Below are positions 7,921 through 15,948 of a DNA stretch of 31,124 nt, in pieces. The notes below the pieces were generated by a model. The model saw nothing but the letters and a program-made list of their open reading frames with translations, was not told the DNA's origin and did not search any database. A program made the translations under genes and the position numbers. This stretch comes from a virus, in IMG/VR virus record IMGVR_UViG_3300025664_000003, positions 1 through 31,124 of that record. One strand, written 5' to 3'. The number at the start of each line of letters is the position of its first letter. Positions within the stretch are counted from its first letter, which is position 1.

Positions 7921-8952
7921 ATGCGCTTCTACGACATTTCGGTGACTCCAGCGCAGACGCCCGCGAGCCAGAGCCCGGCCGCCTTCCGGCATTGGACCTC
8001 GCTCGTCAACGGCCAGAACGACCCGGGCGCGCTCGACATCGAACTCGACTTCCTCTCGTTCGCGAACGCCAGCGTCGGCAACGACGGCTCGACCATCACG
8101 ATCCACGGCGTGCCGCTGACCGACATCACGCAAGCGTCCCAGTTCGCCGGCATGAACATCGCGGTCAAGGCCGGGATGTCGAAGGGCCTGCCGCTCGCCG
8201 ATCCCTCGCAACAGGGGCTGATCCTCAACGGCGAGATACTTCAGTCGTGGGCGAATTGGGTCGGCACGCAGATGGACCTCAACTTCCTGGTCTACGCATC
8301 GACGTACACATACGATAAGCCCGGCAACTTCGTGCTCGACTGGAAGCAGGGCGACGATATTCAGATCGCGCTCAAGAAGACGCTGGGGGTCGCGTACCCG
8401 GACCTCGGGATCGTCTTCTCTCTCTCGAAGCCGTACATCCTGACCCGGCACGTCGGTCACACGCACTACACCCTCGCGGGACTGGCGGCGCTGATCGCGT
8501 CGACCACGAAGACGGCGACGTTTCCCGGTGTGCAGGTATCGACCCCGATCAATAACACGATCATCGTCTCGGACGGCCTAACGCAGCAGAACCCGAAGAC
8601 GCTGAACTTCGACGATATGGTCGGCCAGCCGACATGGATCGACAAGGCGACGATGATCGTCACAACGGTCATGCGAGGCGACATTCAGATCGGCGACTTC
8701 ATCAAGATGCCGAAGGGACTATTGAGCGCGCCCGGGACCGTTACGATCGCCGCGTCCGCCGTTTCGGGGACCACGCAACTCGACTTCCAATCCGCGTTTC
8801 AGGGGCAGTTCAACGTGCAGGCCATCCGGCATGTCGGCAACTTCCGCAGCCAGGCAGGAGCCGACTGGGTGACGATCTTCAAGTGCGCGCCGCGATCGGC
8901 GGTCAGCGGCACTTCTCCCACGGGCGCCCTGCCGGTGGGCTTCGGTGGCTAA
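7921..8952 (+). CDS. Baseplate hub protein (gp44/gp27-like)
   Basis: 343 residues starting directly after the plug stop. The N-terminal half has FRHWTSLVNGQNDPGALDIELDFL and a repeated strand pattern, GMSKGLPLADPSQQGLILNGEI, characteristic of hub proteins with a tail-tube-like fold that bind the spike trimer. The segment DIQIALKKTLGVAYP in the middle is usual in hub families of Mu-like and Pam3-like phages. It overlaps the spike gene by eight bases, so the two are coupled. The hub would be trimeric under the tube. Call rests on order and pattern. Confidence 0.7.
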   Translation: MRFYDISVTPAQTPASQSPAAFRHWTSLVNGQNDPGALDIELDFLSFANASVGNDGSTITIHGVPLTDITQASQFAGMNIAVKAGMSKGLPLADPSQQGLILNGEILQSWANWVGTQMDLNFLVYASTYTYDKPGNFVLDWKQGDDIQIALKKTLGVAYPDLGIVFSLSKPYILTRHVGHTHYTLAGLAALIASTTKTATFPGVQVSTPINNTIIVSDGLTQQNPKTLNFDDMVGQPTWIDKATMIVTTVMRGDIQIGDFIKMPKGLLSAPGTVTIAASAVSGTTQLDFQSAFQGQFNVQAIRHVGNFRSQAGADWVTIFKCAPRSAVSGTSPTGALPVGFGG

Positions 8953-9607
8953 CGACGACAAGCTCTGGGTCCAGCAGAACCTCCCGGCGATCGCAGCCAC
9001 GCGCGCGGCGGCAGCGATCCAGCAGACCGGCCGCGCCCTCCCGTGTCGGGTCATCGCGGTCAACCCCAGCGACCCCGGGACCGGCGACCCTCTCGGCTAC
9101 GGGTTCGTTCAGGTCCAATTCGAGCTCACTGTGCCGTACACGAAGCCGGATGGGACGGCGGCCAGCTACACGCTCCCGCCGCTGATCCTGCCGAAGGCCG
9201 AGAGCCAATGGCTGCGCGCGCCGACGCAGGTCGGGGATTTCGGGATGACCGTCCCAGCCGACACGTTCCTGGGCGGCATCAGCGGCCTGGGGACCGGGGT
9301 CGCGGACCTCGGGACCGACTACGGCAACCTGTCGACGCTGGTGTTCGTGCCGGTCGCGGCCACGAGCTTCCCGGCGGCCCCGGATCCGAACTCGGCCTGG
9401 GTGAACGGCCCTGACGGGGCGGTCCTCTCCGACACGGCGCAAACGGCATCCGTGACGGTCGCGGAGAACCTGGTGACCATCGTGGCTGGATCGAACACCT
9501 GGACCTTCGACGCGACGGGCCTGACGCTGCCAACGGGAATCGTCGTCGAATCTCATGTCCACAACGTCACGGCCGTCGATGCCGATACCGGGGAGCCGAT
9601 TGCATGA
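8945..9607 (+). CDS. Baseplate spike protein (gpV/Gp138-like)
   Basis: 220 residues from a GTG inside the end of the hub gene. Residues 25-110 look like the OB-fold of membrane-piercing spikes (ALPCRVIAVNPSDPG... VQVQFELTVPY... LPPLILPKAESQWL). A long beta region follows and the tip is Gly/Thr-rich with VVESHVHNVTAV. The HxH near the C-terminus matches the iron-binding tip motif known in trimeric spikes such as P2 gpV and phi92 gp138. The protein would sit at the end of the hub and pierce the outer membrane, implying a Gram-negative host if correct. Confidence 0.72.
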   Translation: MANDDKLWVQQNLPAIAATRAAAAIQQTGRALPCRVIAVNPSDPGTGDPLGYGFVQVQFELTVPYTKPDGTAASYTLPPLILPKAESQWLRAPTQVGDFGMTVPADTFLGGISGLGTGVADLGTDYGNLSTLVFVPVAATSFPAAPDPNSAWVNGPDGAVLSDTAQTASVTVAENLVTIVAGSNTWTFDATGLTLPTGIVVESHVHNVTAVDADTGEPIA

Positions 9608-9954
9608 GAACGTGGGGGCGTGTCGGTCAAATTGGCGGCCAGGGCGGGACCTGGACGCTAGTCCAAACGGACGTCAACGGCGATAATTCAAACGTCTATC
9701 TGACCGCGCTCGTCCAGGTGCTGCGACTCAATCTTCTGGAGAGCCCGTTCTGGTCGAACTACGGCATCCCGGCGTATCCATCGGTTATAACTCAGGTCTT
9801 CCCAGATTTTTACGCCTCGGCAACGCAGACGCAGTTCGCTCCCTTCTTCGCATCGCTCACGATCATCCGCGTGCAAGGCTCATTCCCGCCTCAATATAAC
9901 GTCCGCGCGCTCTGTAACTCCGGTGCGATCTTGACGACCGTGGTGGCGACGTGA
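9604..9954 (+). CDS. Baseplate wedge gp25/GpW-like small protein
   Basis: 116 residues, ATGA overlap with the spike gene. The middle reads YLTALVQVLRLNLLESPFWSNYGIPAYP, which resembles gp25-like or DUF2634-like proteins that join wedge to sheath; the remainder is beta-rich. It normally lies directly before baseplate J. Here the GIY-YIG/HNH gene is inserted between the two, beginning within the stop codon of this gene (GTGA). Length fits gp25 family. Assignment is positional with some pattern support. Confidence 0.65.
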   Translation: MRTWGRVGQIGGQGGTWTLVQTDVNGDNSNVYLTALVQVLRLNLLESPFWSNYGIPAYPSVITQVFPDFYASATQTQFAPFFASLTIIRVQGSFPPQYNVRALCNSGAILTTVVAT

Positions 9955-10811
9955 GTTACCGGGGAGCGTACTACGTCTACATGCTGTTCCGTCCTAGCGG
10001 CGAGCCATGCTACGTCGGGAAAGGTAAGGGTGGCCGATATAAGCGCATGGACCGCCCCCACAACACACACCTTCAGCGCATCATCGACAAGGCCGGTGGC
10101 AGACTTACGTCGATCAAGTTCGCCGAATATCTGCCGGAAAGCGAAGCGCATGAACTAGAGATCGCGCTGATCGCCGAGTTCGGCCGCGCCGGGAACGGCG
10201 GAATCTTGGTGAACGCGACGACCGGCGGTGAAGGAATGTCCGGCGTCAAGAAATCGGCGGCTACCAGGGATAAGATCAGCGCGACGAAGCGCGCCAAGTC
10301 AACGCCGCAAGAGCGATTCTGGGCGCACGTCAATAAGTCAGGCCCTACAATGCCAGGCATGGATACAAACTGTTGGCCGTGGACCGGGCACTTGAATGAG
10401 GACGGTTACGGGAAGCTCAATCTGCGAATCCATGGCTATTCAAATATCGCGCCCAGAGCCGCCTACCAGATATGCGCCGGGCCGTGCCCTCCACTCGACG
10501 TCGACCTGATTTGCGGGAATCACGCTTGCGTGAGGCCCGAGCATATCGCCTTCGTGTCACGTCGGGAAAAGGGCGCCCGTGGAATGAGCGTTCCGGCGCG
10601 CAATGCACGAAAGACACACTGCAAGCGCGGGCATCGATTCGACGAAGAAAATACCTACCGCCCGGCCTCACTTCGCGGGCGCGCACCAAAGCGTGAATGT
10701 CGGCCGTGCAAGGCCGTTCATCACAAGACGTACATGGCTAAGCATGGCGATAGGGTGCGGGCCAGGGCGCTGGCTGGATATCATGCTCGAAAGAACGGTA
10801 AGGCGGCATGA
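9951..10811 (+). CDS. GIY-YIG plus HNH fusion endonuclease
   Basis: 286 residues with two nuclease domains. Residues 6-90 are GIY-YIG: YYVYMLF, then CYVGKGKGGR, a conserved glutamate in ELEIALIAEFGR and N in LVNATTGGEG. A NUMOD3-like linker (MSGVKKSAATRDKIS) follows. Residues 120-200 are an HNH_3-type domain: CWPWTGHLNEDGYGKL, ICGNHACVRPEHI. The C-terminal region has a further Cys/His module, THCKRGHRFDEENTY with CRPC. Its base composition looks lower in G+C than its neighbours. It sits between two baseplate genes with GTGA and ATGA overlaps. Whether both nuclease domains are active is not shown. Confidence 0.85.
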   Translation: MSYRGAYYVYMLFRPSGEPCYVGKGKGGRYKRMDRPHNTHLQRIIDKAGGRLTSIKFAEYLPESEAHELEIALIAEFGRAGNGGILVNATTGGEGMSGVKKSAATRDKISATKRAKSTPQERFWAHVNKSGPTMPGMDTNCWPWTGHLNEDGYGKLNLRIHGYSNIAPRAAYQICAGPCPPLDVDLICGNHACVRPEHIAFVSRREKGARGMSVPARNARKTHCKRGHRFDEENTYRPASLRGRAPKRECRPCKAVHHKTYMAKHGDRVRARALAGYHARKNGKAA

Positions 10812-12007
10812 GCGGAACCCCACTCCTGTTCACCGCAGCCGGGCCAGTAGCTACTCCCCCGGCGACGCTCCAGCAGGCGCTGATCGCCGCGGTCGCTGCT
10901 ACTAATCCGGGATATACCGCGAACTTGCCGGGCAGCTTAATCGAGGACCTGAGTTCGACCCAAGTCGGGTCAATGGTCACGATCGACCAAGCCCGCGTCG
11001 ACGCCGTGAACAACGTCTCGCCGTACGCGATGAACCCGTACGTGCTCGCGCAGTTCGGCCGGCAGACGGGCGTTCCGCAGGGGCTGGCGGCGAACGCGAG
11101 CGTCTACGTCGTGTTCTCCGGGTCGGCCGGGTACGTCATCCCGCCCGGCTTCGTCGTCTCGGACGGCACGAACAGCTACGTCATCCAGGACGGCGGCACG
11201 ATCGCGAGCGGCGGGAGTTCGCAGCCCCTCTTCGCAGTCGCGTCCACCCCGGGCTCGTTTGCGATTCCAGCGAACACCGTCACGGCCATCGGCACGTCGG
11301 TCCCCAGCCCGTACGCGCTCACCGTGACCAACCCGCTCGCTGGCACGGCGGCACTCGCGCCCGAGACGACCGAGAGCTACCGCAGCCGCATCCTGGCGGC
11401 CGGTCAGGTCGCCACGACCGGGACGCCGACGTACCTCAAGACGCTGCTGTGGGCGGTTCCCGGCGTCAACGTGAGGCTCGTGCGCGTGCTGCAAGTGGGC
11501 GCGGCCTGGGAGGTCATCTGCGGCGGCGGCGATCCGTACCAGGTTGCGGGCGCGATCTACGCGGGTGTCAGTAACGTCGGCGGGCTAGTCGGATCGCAGA
11601 CGTCGTCGCTGCGGAACGTCAAGGTCACGATCTACGATGCGCCCGACGATTATACGGTCGTGTTCGTGAACCCGCCGGTGCAGACGGTCGGCGTAGCGGT
11701 CACATGGAATACCACACTGCCCAATTTCTCGGCCGGGGCTGCGGTGAATCAGTACATCATCGGCGCGACGCAGGCGTACATCAACGGGATCGTCGTCGGT
11801 CAACCGATCAACCTGCTTGTGTTGAGCGAGCAGATTCAGGCCGCGATCTCGTCCGTGCTCGCGCCGATCAACCTCACCACACTGCAATTCACCGTGAAGA
11901 TCAACAGTGTCCCGACGCAGCCGACGGCGGGAACGTCGATCATCCCGTCAGATCCAGAGGCGTACTTCTTCATCTCGGCCTCAGCGGCTACGTCCGTGCA
12001 AGGCTGA
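10808..12007 (+). CDS. Baseplate J-like wedge protein
   Basis: 399 residues, ATGA overlap with the nuclease. Typical baseplate J features: N-terminal helix LQQALIAAVAATNPG with LPGSLIEDLSSTQVG, a beta-sandwich with YVIPPGFVVSDGTNSYVIQD and SFAIPANTVTAIGTS, then the diagnostic ETTESYRSRILAAGQ segment followed by VPGVNVRLVRV. It forms the wedge of the baseplate that links hub, sheath initiator and fibres. Size is normal for the family. Confident call from several family landmarks. Confidence 0.85.
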   Translation: MSGTPLLFTAAGPVATPPATLQQALIAAVAATNPGYTANLPGSLIEDLSSTQVGSMVTIDQARVDAVNNVSPYAMNPYVLAQFGRQTGVPQGLAANASVYVVFSGSAGYVIPPGFVVSDGTNSYVIQDGGTIASGGSSQPLFAVASTPGSFAIPANTVTAIGTSVPSPYALTVTNPLAGTAALAPETTESYRSRILAAGQVATTGTPTYLKTLLWAVPGVNVRLVRVLQVGAAWEVICGGGDPYQVAGAIYAGVSNVGGLVGSQTSSLRNVKVTIYDAPDDYTVVFVNPPVQTVGVAVTWNTTLPNFSAGAAVNQYIIGATQAYINGIVVGQPINLLVLSEQIQAAISSVLAPINLTTLQFTVKINSVPTQPTAGTSIIPSDPEAYFFISASAATSVQG

Positions 12008-12010
12008 CGA

Positions 12011-13120
12011 ATGGGCTGGCTCACTACCGAAACAGGCCAGTCGCTGCTCACGGAAACCGGCGAGCAGATACTCCTTGAGGGTGCGCCATATCTCCCACTC
12101 CAGACTACGATTTTGTCGTTTTTGTACGAGCAGTTCAACGACGACTCCGACCTCAACGCGTTCGTCGCATCGTTCAACGCAATCGCGCAGACGTACCTCG
12201 ACTGGTTCAATGCGACGCCGCTAGCGGTCTACACGAACCCGAACATCGCGGGCCCGCTGCTCGATTGGATCGCGCAGGGCATCTACGGAATCGCGCGGCC
12301 GGTGTTCTCGTCGCAGACGACGCAGTACATCGCGGGGCTCAACTCGGGGCCGCTCAACGCGCGCGCGGTCAACGGCCACCTGTTCCTACAGAGCGGTACC
12401 GCGACGATCGCGACGGACGACTACTACAAGCGCGTCATGACCTGGTGGCTCTACACCGGGACGTCGCGCCGCTTCAACGCCACGCTCCTGCGGCTGAAGG
12501 TCGCGCGGTTTCTGTACGGTGTGAACGGCACCGACGTGACGCTTGACCAAGCGCAGAGCGTGCACGTCCAGCCGGAATCGGTGACGCCGCCGGGGCCGCC
12601 GGTGCTGTCCGATACGATGGCCGGGGGCGCGATCGCAGCGCGGACGTATGGCGCGCGGGCCTCGTACGTCACGCCGTTGGGCGAGGGACTGGCGGGCGCG
12701 GCGGCCGCGCTGACCGTACCGTTCAACTACCGACTGGGCGTGGCGAGCCCACCGGCGGCGAACGGCGCGACCACCTGGAACGCCTACGTCGGCATCCTGT
12801 CGACGAACCCCGGCAAATTCATCGCGGGGCTCAACAGCGGGCCAGTCAACGCGGCGCCGGTGAACGGGACGAACAAGCGCGGTGTCGCGCCGCCGACCCG
12901 CCAGAACACGACGCCCATCCCGATCGGCACGAATTGGCTCGAGCCGACGAGCGGGCTGATCGCTGGGCTCCCGCTGCCGACCCAGGACGAGACGAACACG
13001 CCGGGCAACTTTCTCGTGACGATCCCCGGCGGGACGGCCTCGTCTATCTTCCAGCAGGCATTTGAGCAGGGTCTGCTGGCGTTCCCGTTCCAGCTCAACG
13101 CTACGATTGTGGTGGCCTAA
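12011..13120 (+). CDS. DUF2612-like baseplate/fibre connector protein
   Basis: 369 residues, start three bases after baseplate J stop. The N-terminus has a repeated LTTETGQSLLTETGEQILLEG pattern seen in phage structural proteins; residues 55-165 (NDDSDLNAFVASFNAIAQTYLDWFN ... YYKRVMTWWLYTGTSRRFN) resemble DUF2612, which joins wedge to fibre. The motif IAGLNSGP followed by VNG occurs twice, near residues 113 and 275, framing a Val/Pro/Ala-rich insert. It abuts the fibre gene by a TAATG overlap. The connector role is inferred from order. Confidence 0.65.
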   Translation: MGWLTTETGQSLLTETGEQILLEGAPYLPLQTTILSFLYEQFNDDSDLNAFVASFNAIAQTYLDWFNATPLAVYTNPNIAGPLLDWIAQGIYGIARPVFSSQTTQYIAGLNSGPLNARAVNGHLFLQSGTATIATDDYYKRVMTWWLYTGTSRRFNATLLRLKVARFLYGVNGTDVTLDQAQSVHVQPESVTPPGPPVLSDTMAGGAIAARTYGARASYVTPLGEGLAGAAAALTVPFNYRLGVASPPAANGATTWNAYVGILSTNPGKFIAGLNSGPVNAAPVNGTNKRGVAPPTRQNTTPIPIGTNWLEPTSGLIAGLPLPTQDETNTPGNFLVTIPGGTASSIFQQAFEQGLLAFPFQLNATIVVA

Positions 13121-14049
13121 TGCCGAACGTCTGGTCGAACAACTGTAACAGCACTTTGGCCGCGGCTGTCACCACGACGAGCCAAACGACGATCACGCTG
13201 GCGTCGGCCGCGAACCTGCCGACGATCACCGCGGGCGAGACGTTCGCGATCACGTTGAACGACGCTGCCACCCAATCTGTTTTCGAGATCGTCTACTGCA
13301 CGGCGCGCACCGGGGCGGTCTGCACGGTCATCCGCGGCCAGGAGGGGACGGCCGCGCAGACCTGGCTCGTCGGCGACTACGCGTATGGCGCGGTCACGGC
13401 GGCGCAGCTCGGCAACTTCTCCGGCGGCCCACCGGTGGGTGCAGCGTTCCTCGATACGAGCTCGACGCCGCAGACGAAGACCGGCCCGATCACCTTTTCG
13501 GGCGGAGTCACCGGGGCTCTTCACGGGAACGCCGACACGGCCACGACGGCGGGGAGCGCGACGACCGCCGGATCGGCGACCACCGCGACGACGGCCGGGA
13601 CCGCAGCGGCCCTTTCCGTGCCCTACGTCGCGTCGGTGGCGAACAGCGACGGCAGCATCACGGTCACCGACTCCGGCCCCACCGACGGCGCTACGGCTAC
13701 GATCTCGGTCACTCCGGGGCACTCGGTGTTCCCGTCGGCCGGAACGTCCTCTGGGCGTGGCCCGACGAACGCCACGATCACGCTGCCGGATGACGGCCGG
13801 GCCTACACGATCGTCGTCGATTGGTCCGCGTACTGTGTCGGCGATTCGCTCTACATCGGAACGCCTTCGGGCGGCGGGACGAGCGGCTTCCAGACGGTGC
13901 AGGGCTCCGGGTTCAACTCCGGGACGCTGCGGACGCTGGCCTACTGCACCGTCGCGGCGGCGGCCGGTCAGACGCTCACCTTCGCCCTTACCGGCAGCGG
14001 CGGAACGAGCACCGCGGACGGTATCTGGCTCATCACCGCGTACCACTAG
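13120..14049 (+). CDS. Tail fibre / receptor-binding protein
   Basis: 309 residues following the connector by TAATG. The N-terminal 100 residues include a PTITAGETFAITLND beta region with the VIRGQEGTAAQTW motif commonly found where fibres attach to baseplates. A short repetitive stretch (residues 138-160, NADTATTAGSATTAGSATT) is a trimeric fibre-shaft signature. The C-terminal 130 residues are beta-rich and Gly/Thr/Ser-rich with a few Cys, a possible receptor-binding tip. No enzymatic motif is seen. Small for a fibre, so it is likely a short fibre. No chaperone gene is evident. Confidence 0.72.
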   Translation: MPNVWSNNCNSTLAAAVTTTSQTTITLASAANLPTITAGETFAITLNDAATQSVFEIVYCTARTGAVCTVIRGQEGTAAQTWLVGDYAYGAVTAAQLGNFSGGPPVGAAFLDTSSTPQTKTGPITFSGGVTGALHGNADTATTAGSATTAGSATTATTAGTAAALSVPYVASVANSDGSITVTDSGPTDGATATISVTPGHSVFPSAGTSSGRGPTNATITLPDDGRAYTIVVDWSAYCVGDSLYIGTPSGGGTSGFQTVQGSGFNSGTLRTLAYCTVAAAAGQTLTFALTGSGGTSTADGIWLITAYH

Positions 14050-14083
14050 GCCCGGCAACGCCTCGCTGCGAAGCGGGTGAAAC

Positions 14084-14629
14084 ATGGGCGACGACGGCGA
14101 CACGCACGGTAAGGGGCCGTCCACGGACGCGGGAAACCGCCCCGTGGAAGATCCTACCAAAAACGTACAGGCTCTCGTCGATGCGGGAATGCGTCGGCAA
14201 GACGACCTGCGCGAGCTCGAAGCCACGCATCTTCGAGAGATTGGCGCGCTACGGGCCGCCTACGAGGAGAAGCTACGGGTCGCCGAGAGCGCGCGCATCG
14301 ACGCGATCCGAGCCGTCGACGTGGGCGCGGTATCGCGGGCGGCCGAGGTAGCCGCGGCGCAGGCCAGCACGCTTGCGGCGCAGGTCACCACGTCGGCTGA
14401 GACGCTGCGCGGCCAGGTGAACGCGGCGGCCATCGCGGCGGCGACGGCGCTCGCGACCGCCCTCCAGCCGATCACCAAGAGCATCGAGGACCTGCGCGCG
14501 GCGCAGTACGCCCAGCAAGGCCAGGCTGCGGCCAAGACGGAAGGCCGGGACAATAGCCAGTGGCTCATCACGCTGCTCGTCGGCATCGGCGTTGCCGTGG
14601 TAACCTACTTCATCGCCGTCCACAAGTGA
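14084..14629 (+). CDS. Tail-anchored coiled-coil protein
   Basis: 181 residues after a 34-base gap from the fibre gene. Residues 28-150 form a long alpha-helix rich in Ala, Glu, Arg and Gln, likely a coiled coil. One hydrophobic helix (about residues 161-178, WLITLLVGIGVAVVTYFIAV) ends at HK, giving a C-tail-anchored inner-membrane protein. Its place at the head of the lysis genes suggests a role with membrane or cell wall; holin, spanin-like, or superinfection exclusion functions are possible and none can be selected from sequence. Confidence 0.55.
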   Translation: MGDDGDTHGKGPSTDAGNRPVEDPTKNVQALVDAGMRRQDDLRELEATHLREIGALRAAYEEKLRVAESARIDAIRAVDVGAVSRAAEVAAAQASTLAAQVTTSAETLRGQVNAAAIAAATALATALQPITKSIEDLRAAQYAQQGQAAAKTEGRDNSQWLITLLVGIGVAVVTYFIAVHK

Positions 14630-14638
14630 GGTAACCCA

Positions 14639-14821
14639 TTGCTCGCGATCCTCGTCTTCCTGCTCTTCTTCTTGATCGTCTTCTCGATCATCGTCTACAT
14701 CGTGCGGCTACTCGTTCCGGCCCCGTTCCTCAACGTCGCGCTCGCGATCGTCGCGCTGATCGCGCTCGTCATCCTGTTCGAGCGGTTCGCTCCGATGGTC
14801 GGCCTCGGCCACCTGTCGTGA
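14639..14821 (+). CDS. Small two-helix membrane protein (holin candidate)
   Basis: 60 residues from a TTG preceded by GAGGTAA. Residues 2-25 (AILVFLLFFLIVFSIIVYIVRLL) and 31-50 (NVALAIVALIALVILF) are hydrophobic helices joined by a short Pro loop; the C-terminus is short. Size and position before the amidase suit a small class II-type holin, which would let endolysin through the membrane. It overlaps the amidase gene by GTGA. The holin role is an inference; no sequence family was recognised. Confidence 0.5.
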   Translation: MLAILVFLLFFLIVFSIIVYIVRLLVPAPFLNVALAIVALIALVILFERFAPMVGLGHLS

Positions 14822-15360
14822 ACTTCCCCTCGGCGATCCTCAACGCGTTCGGACGCCGCAACGCCTCTCAGATCACGACGTTGTTCATCCACCACACCGT
14901 CATGGTCCCCACGGCCGATGTCACCGAAGTCGACGCGGTCGACCGCGGCCGGGGCGGGTTCCTCGCCATCGGCTACAACGCGTACGTGAAGTCGACGCCG
15001 GGCGGCTGGGTCGTGCAGCAGGCGCGTCCGCTGAACGTCATCCCGGCGGCACAGTACGGGATGAACACCGAGGGCTACGCGATCGCGGTCGGCGGCAACT
15101 ATCAGCCGGGCGGCGCACCGTTCCTGACGCCCTACGATCCGGCCGTGCTGCCGGTGATCGCGGCCCAGGTCGCGGCGGTCAAGAAGAAGTGCCCGAACCT
15201 GCGATACCTCTGCGCACACCGCGACGTCGCGACGATCATGGAGAAGCGCGGCCTCGACCCGGGTCTATATTCGACCGCCTGCTGCGGGGACGACCTGTAC
15301 GCCCACCTCGACGAGTTGCGGACGCTCGTCGGCCTGGCGAAGTACCCCGGCCTGCCGTGA
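14818..15360 (+). CDS. N-acetylmuramoyl-L-alanine amidase (amidase_2/PGRP-like) endolysin
   Basis: 180 residues from a GTG overlapping the preceding stop. Residue landmarks of the zinc amidase fold: FIHHT (H25 or H26), a Gly/Ala-rich core (YAIAVGGNYQPGG), CAHRD (H134) and a DPG motif with D147 that normally supplies the third ligand. It would cut the amide between muramic acid and the stem peptide. There is no signal peptide, so export depends on a holin. The gene is followed after 29 bases by the truncated lysozyme. Strong family match, so the call is confident. Confidence 0.85.
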   Translation: MNFPSAILNAFGRRNASQITTLFIHHTVMVPTADVTEVDAVDRGRGGFLAIGYNAYVKSTPGGWVVQQARPLNVIPAAQYGMNTEGYAIAVGGNYQPGGAPFLTPYDPAVLPVIAAQVAAVKKKCPNLRYLCAHRDVATIMEKRGLDPGLYSTACCGDDLYAHLDELRTLVGLAKYPGLP

Positions 15361-15389
15361 ATCTCTCCCGCTTCGGAAAGGAACCTCTG

Positions 15390-15509
15390 TGCCACAGATA
15401 AACGCCGCCGGCCTCTCGCTCATCCGAAACTTCGAGGGCTGTAGGCTCGAAGCGTATCCGGATCCCGGAACCGGCGGCCAGCCCTTCACGATCGGCTTCG
15501 CGCCATGAT
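15390..15509 (+). pseudogene. Truncated lysozyme (GH24 N-terminal fragment)
   Basis: A GTG with an AAAGGA ribosome site 10 or so bases upstream opens a 39-residue frame: MPQINAAGLSLIRNFEGC, then LEAYPDPGTGGQPFTIGF, then AP and a TGA. This is the N-terminal lobe of a GH24 phage lysozyme with the catalytic E16, D25 and T34 region present, but it stops where GHT would normally follow, exactly at the start of the HNH gene. The remaining 100 or so residues are missing. It is too short to fold as a lysozyme. An independent full-length lysozyme lies just beyond the HNH gene. Confidence 0.85.
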
Positions 15510-15948
15510 GTCTTCGGAGGAGCGGTTTTGGAGTCGCGTTGCCCGGCATCCGACGGGCTGCTGGGAGTGGCTGGGCGCGAAGCGCAAGGGATACGGCAAG
15601 GTTCGACGAGGGGGACGGCCGGGTCGAGTATTTTACGCCCACCGTCTCGCGTATGGTTTTGCCGTTGGCCGCGTTGACCCGCGCCTCGATGTCTGCCACC
15701 ACTGCGACAATCGAGGGTGCGTCCGCCCTTCGCACCTATTCATGGGCAGTCACCTGGAAAACATGCTGGATCGTGACGCGAAAGGCCGGAACGTCAACCT
15801 CACCGGCCAGCGACATGGAATGTCGAAGCTCTCAGACCAAGATGTTCGAGACATCCAAGGTTGCGATGACGATGCCCTGGCGCTCTCGGAGCGGTACGGC
15901 GTCGCTCGTAAGACCATCTATTACTGGAGGCAGCGTGCCACAAGTTAA
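15505..15948 (+). CDS. HNH_3 homing endonuclease with C-terminal helix-turn-helix
   Basis: 147 residues starting ATGATG across the end of the truncated lysozyme. Residues 18-30 (GCWEWLGAKRKGYGK) and 44-90 (FYAHRLAYGFAVGRVDPRLDVCHHCDNRGCVRPSHLFMG ... NMLDRDAKGR) form an HNH_3 domain with the CHHC pair. The C-terminus (KLSDQDVRDIQ ... ALSERYGVARKTIYYWRQR) is a helix-turn-helix likely to bind DNA. It has TGGAGG near its end, which is the ribosome site for the next gene, whose GTG lies 14 bases inside this stop. It therefore both ends the first lysozyme and supplies translation signals to the second. Confidence 0.88.
   Translation: MMSSEERFWSRVARHPTGCWEWLGAKRKGYGKVRRGGRPGRVFYAHRLAYGFAVGRVDPRLDVCHHCDNRGCVRPSHLFMGSHLENMLDRDAKGRNVNLTGQRHGMSKLSDQDVRDIQGCDDDALALSERYGVARKTIYYWRQRATS

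Noticed and set aside
13117-14226. Open frame of 369 residues on the minus strand across the fibre gene
   Set aside because: Arg-rich, shadow of the GC-rich coding frame opposite; no family features and the fibre frame is well supported.
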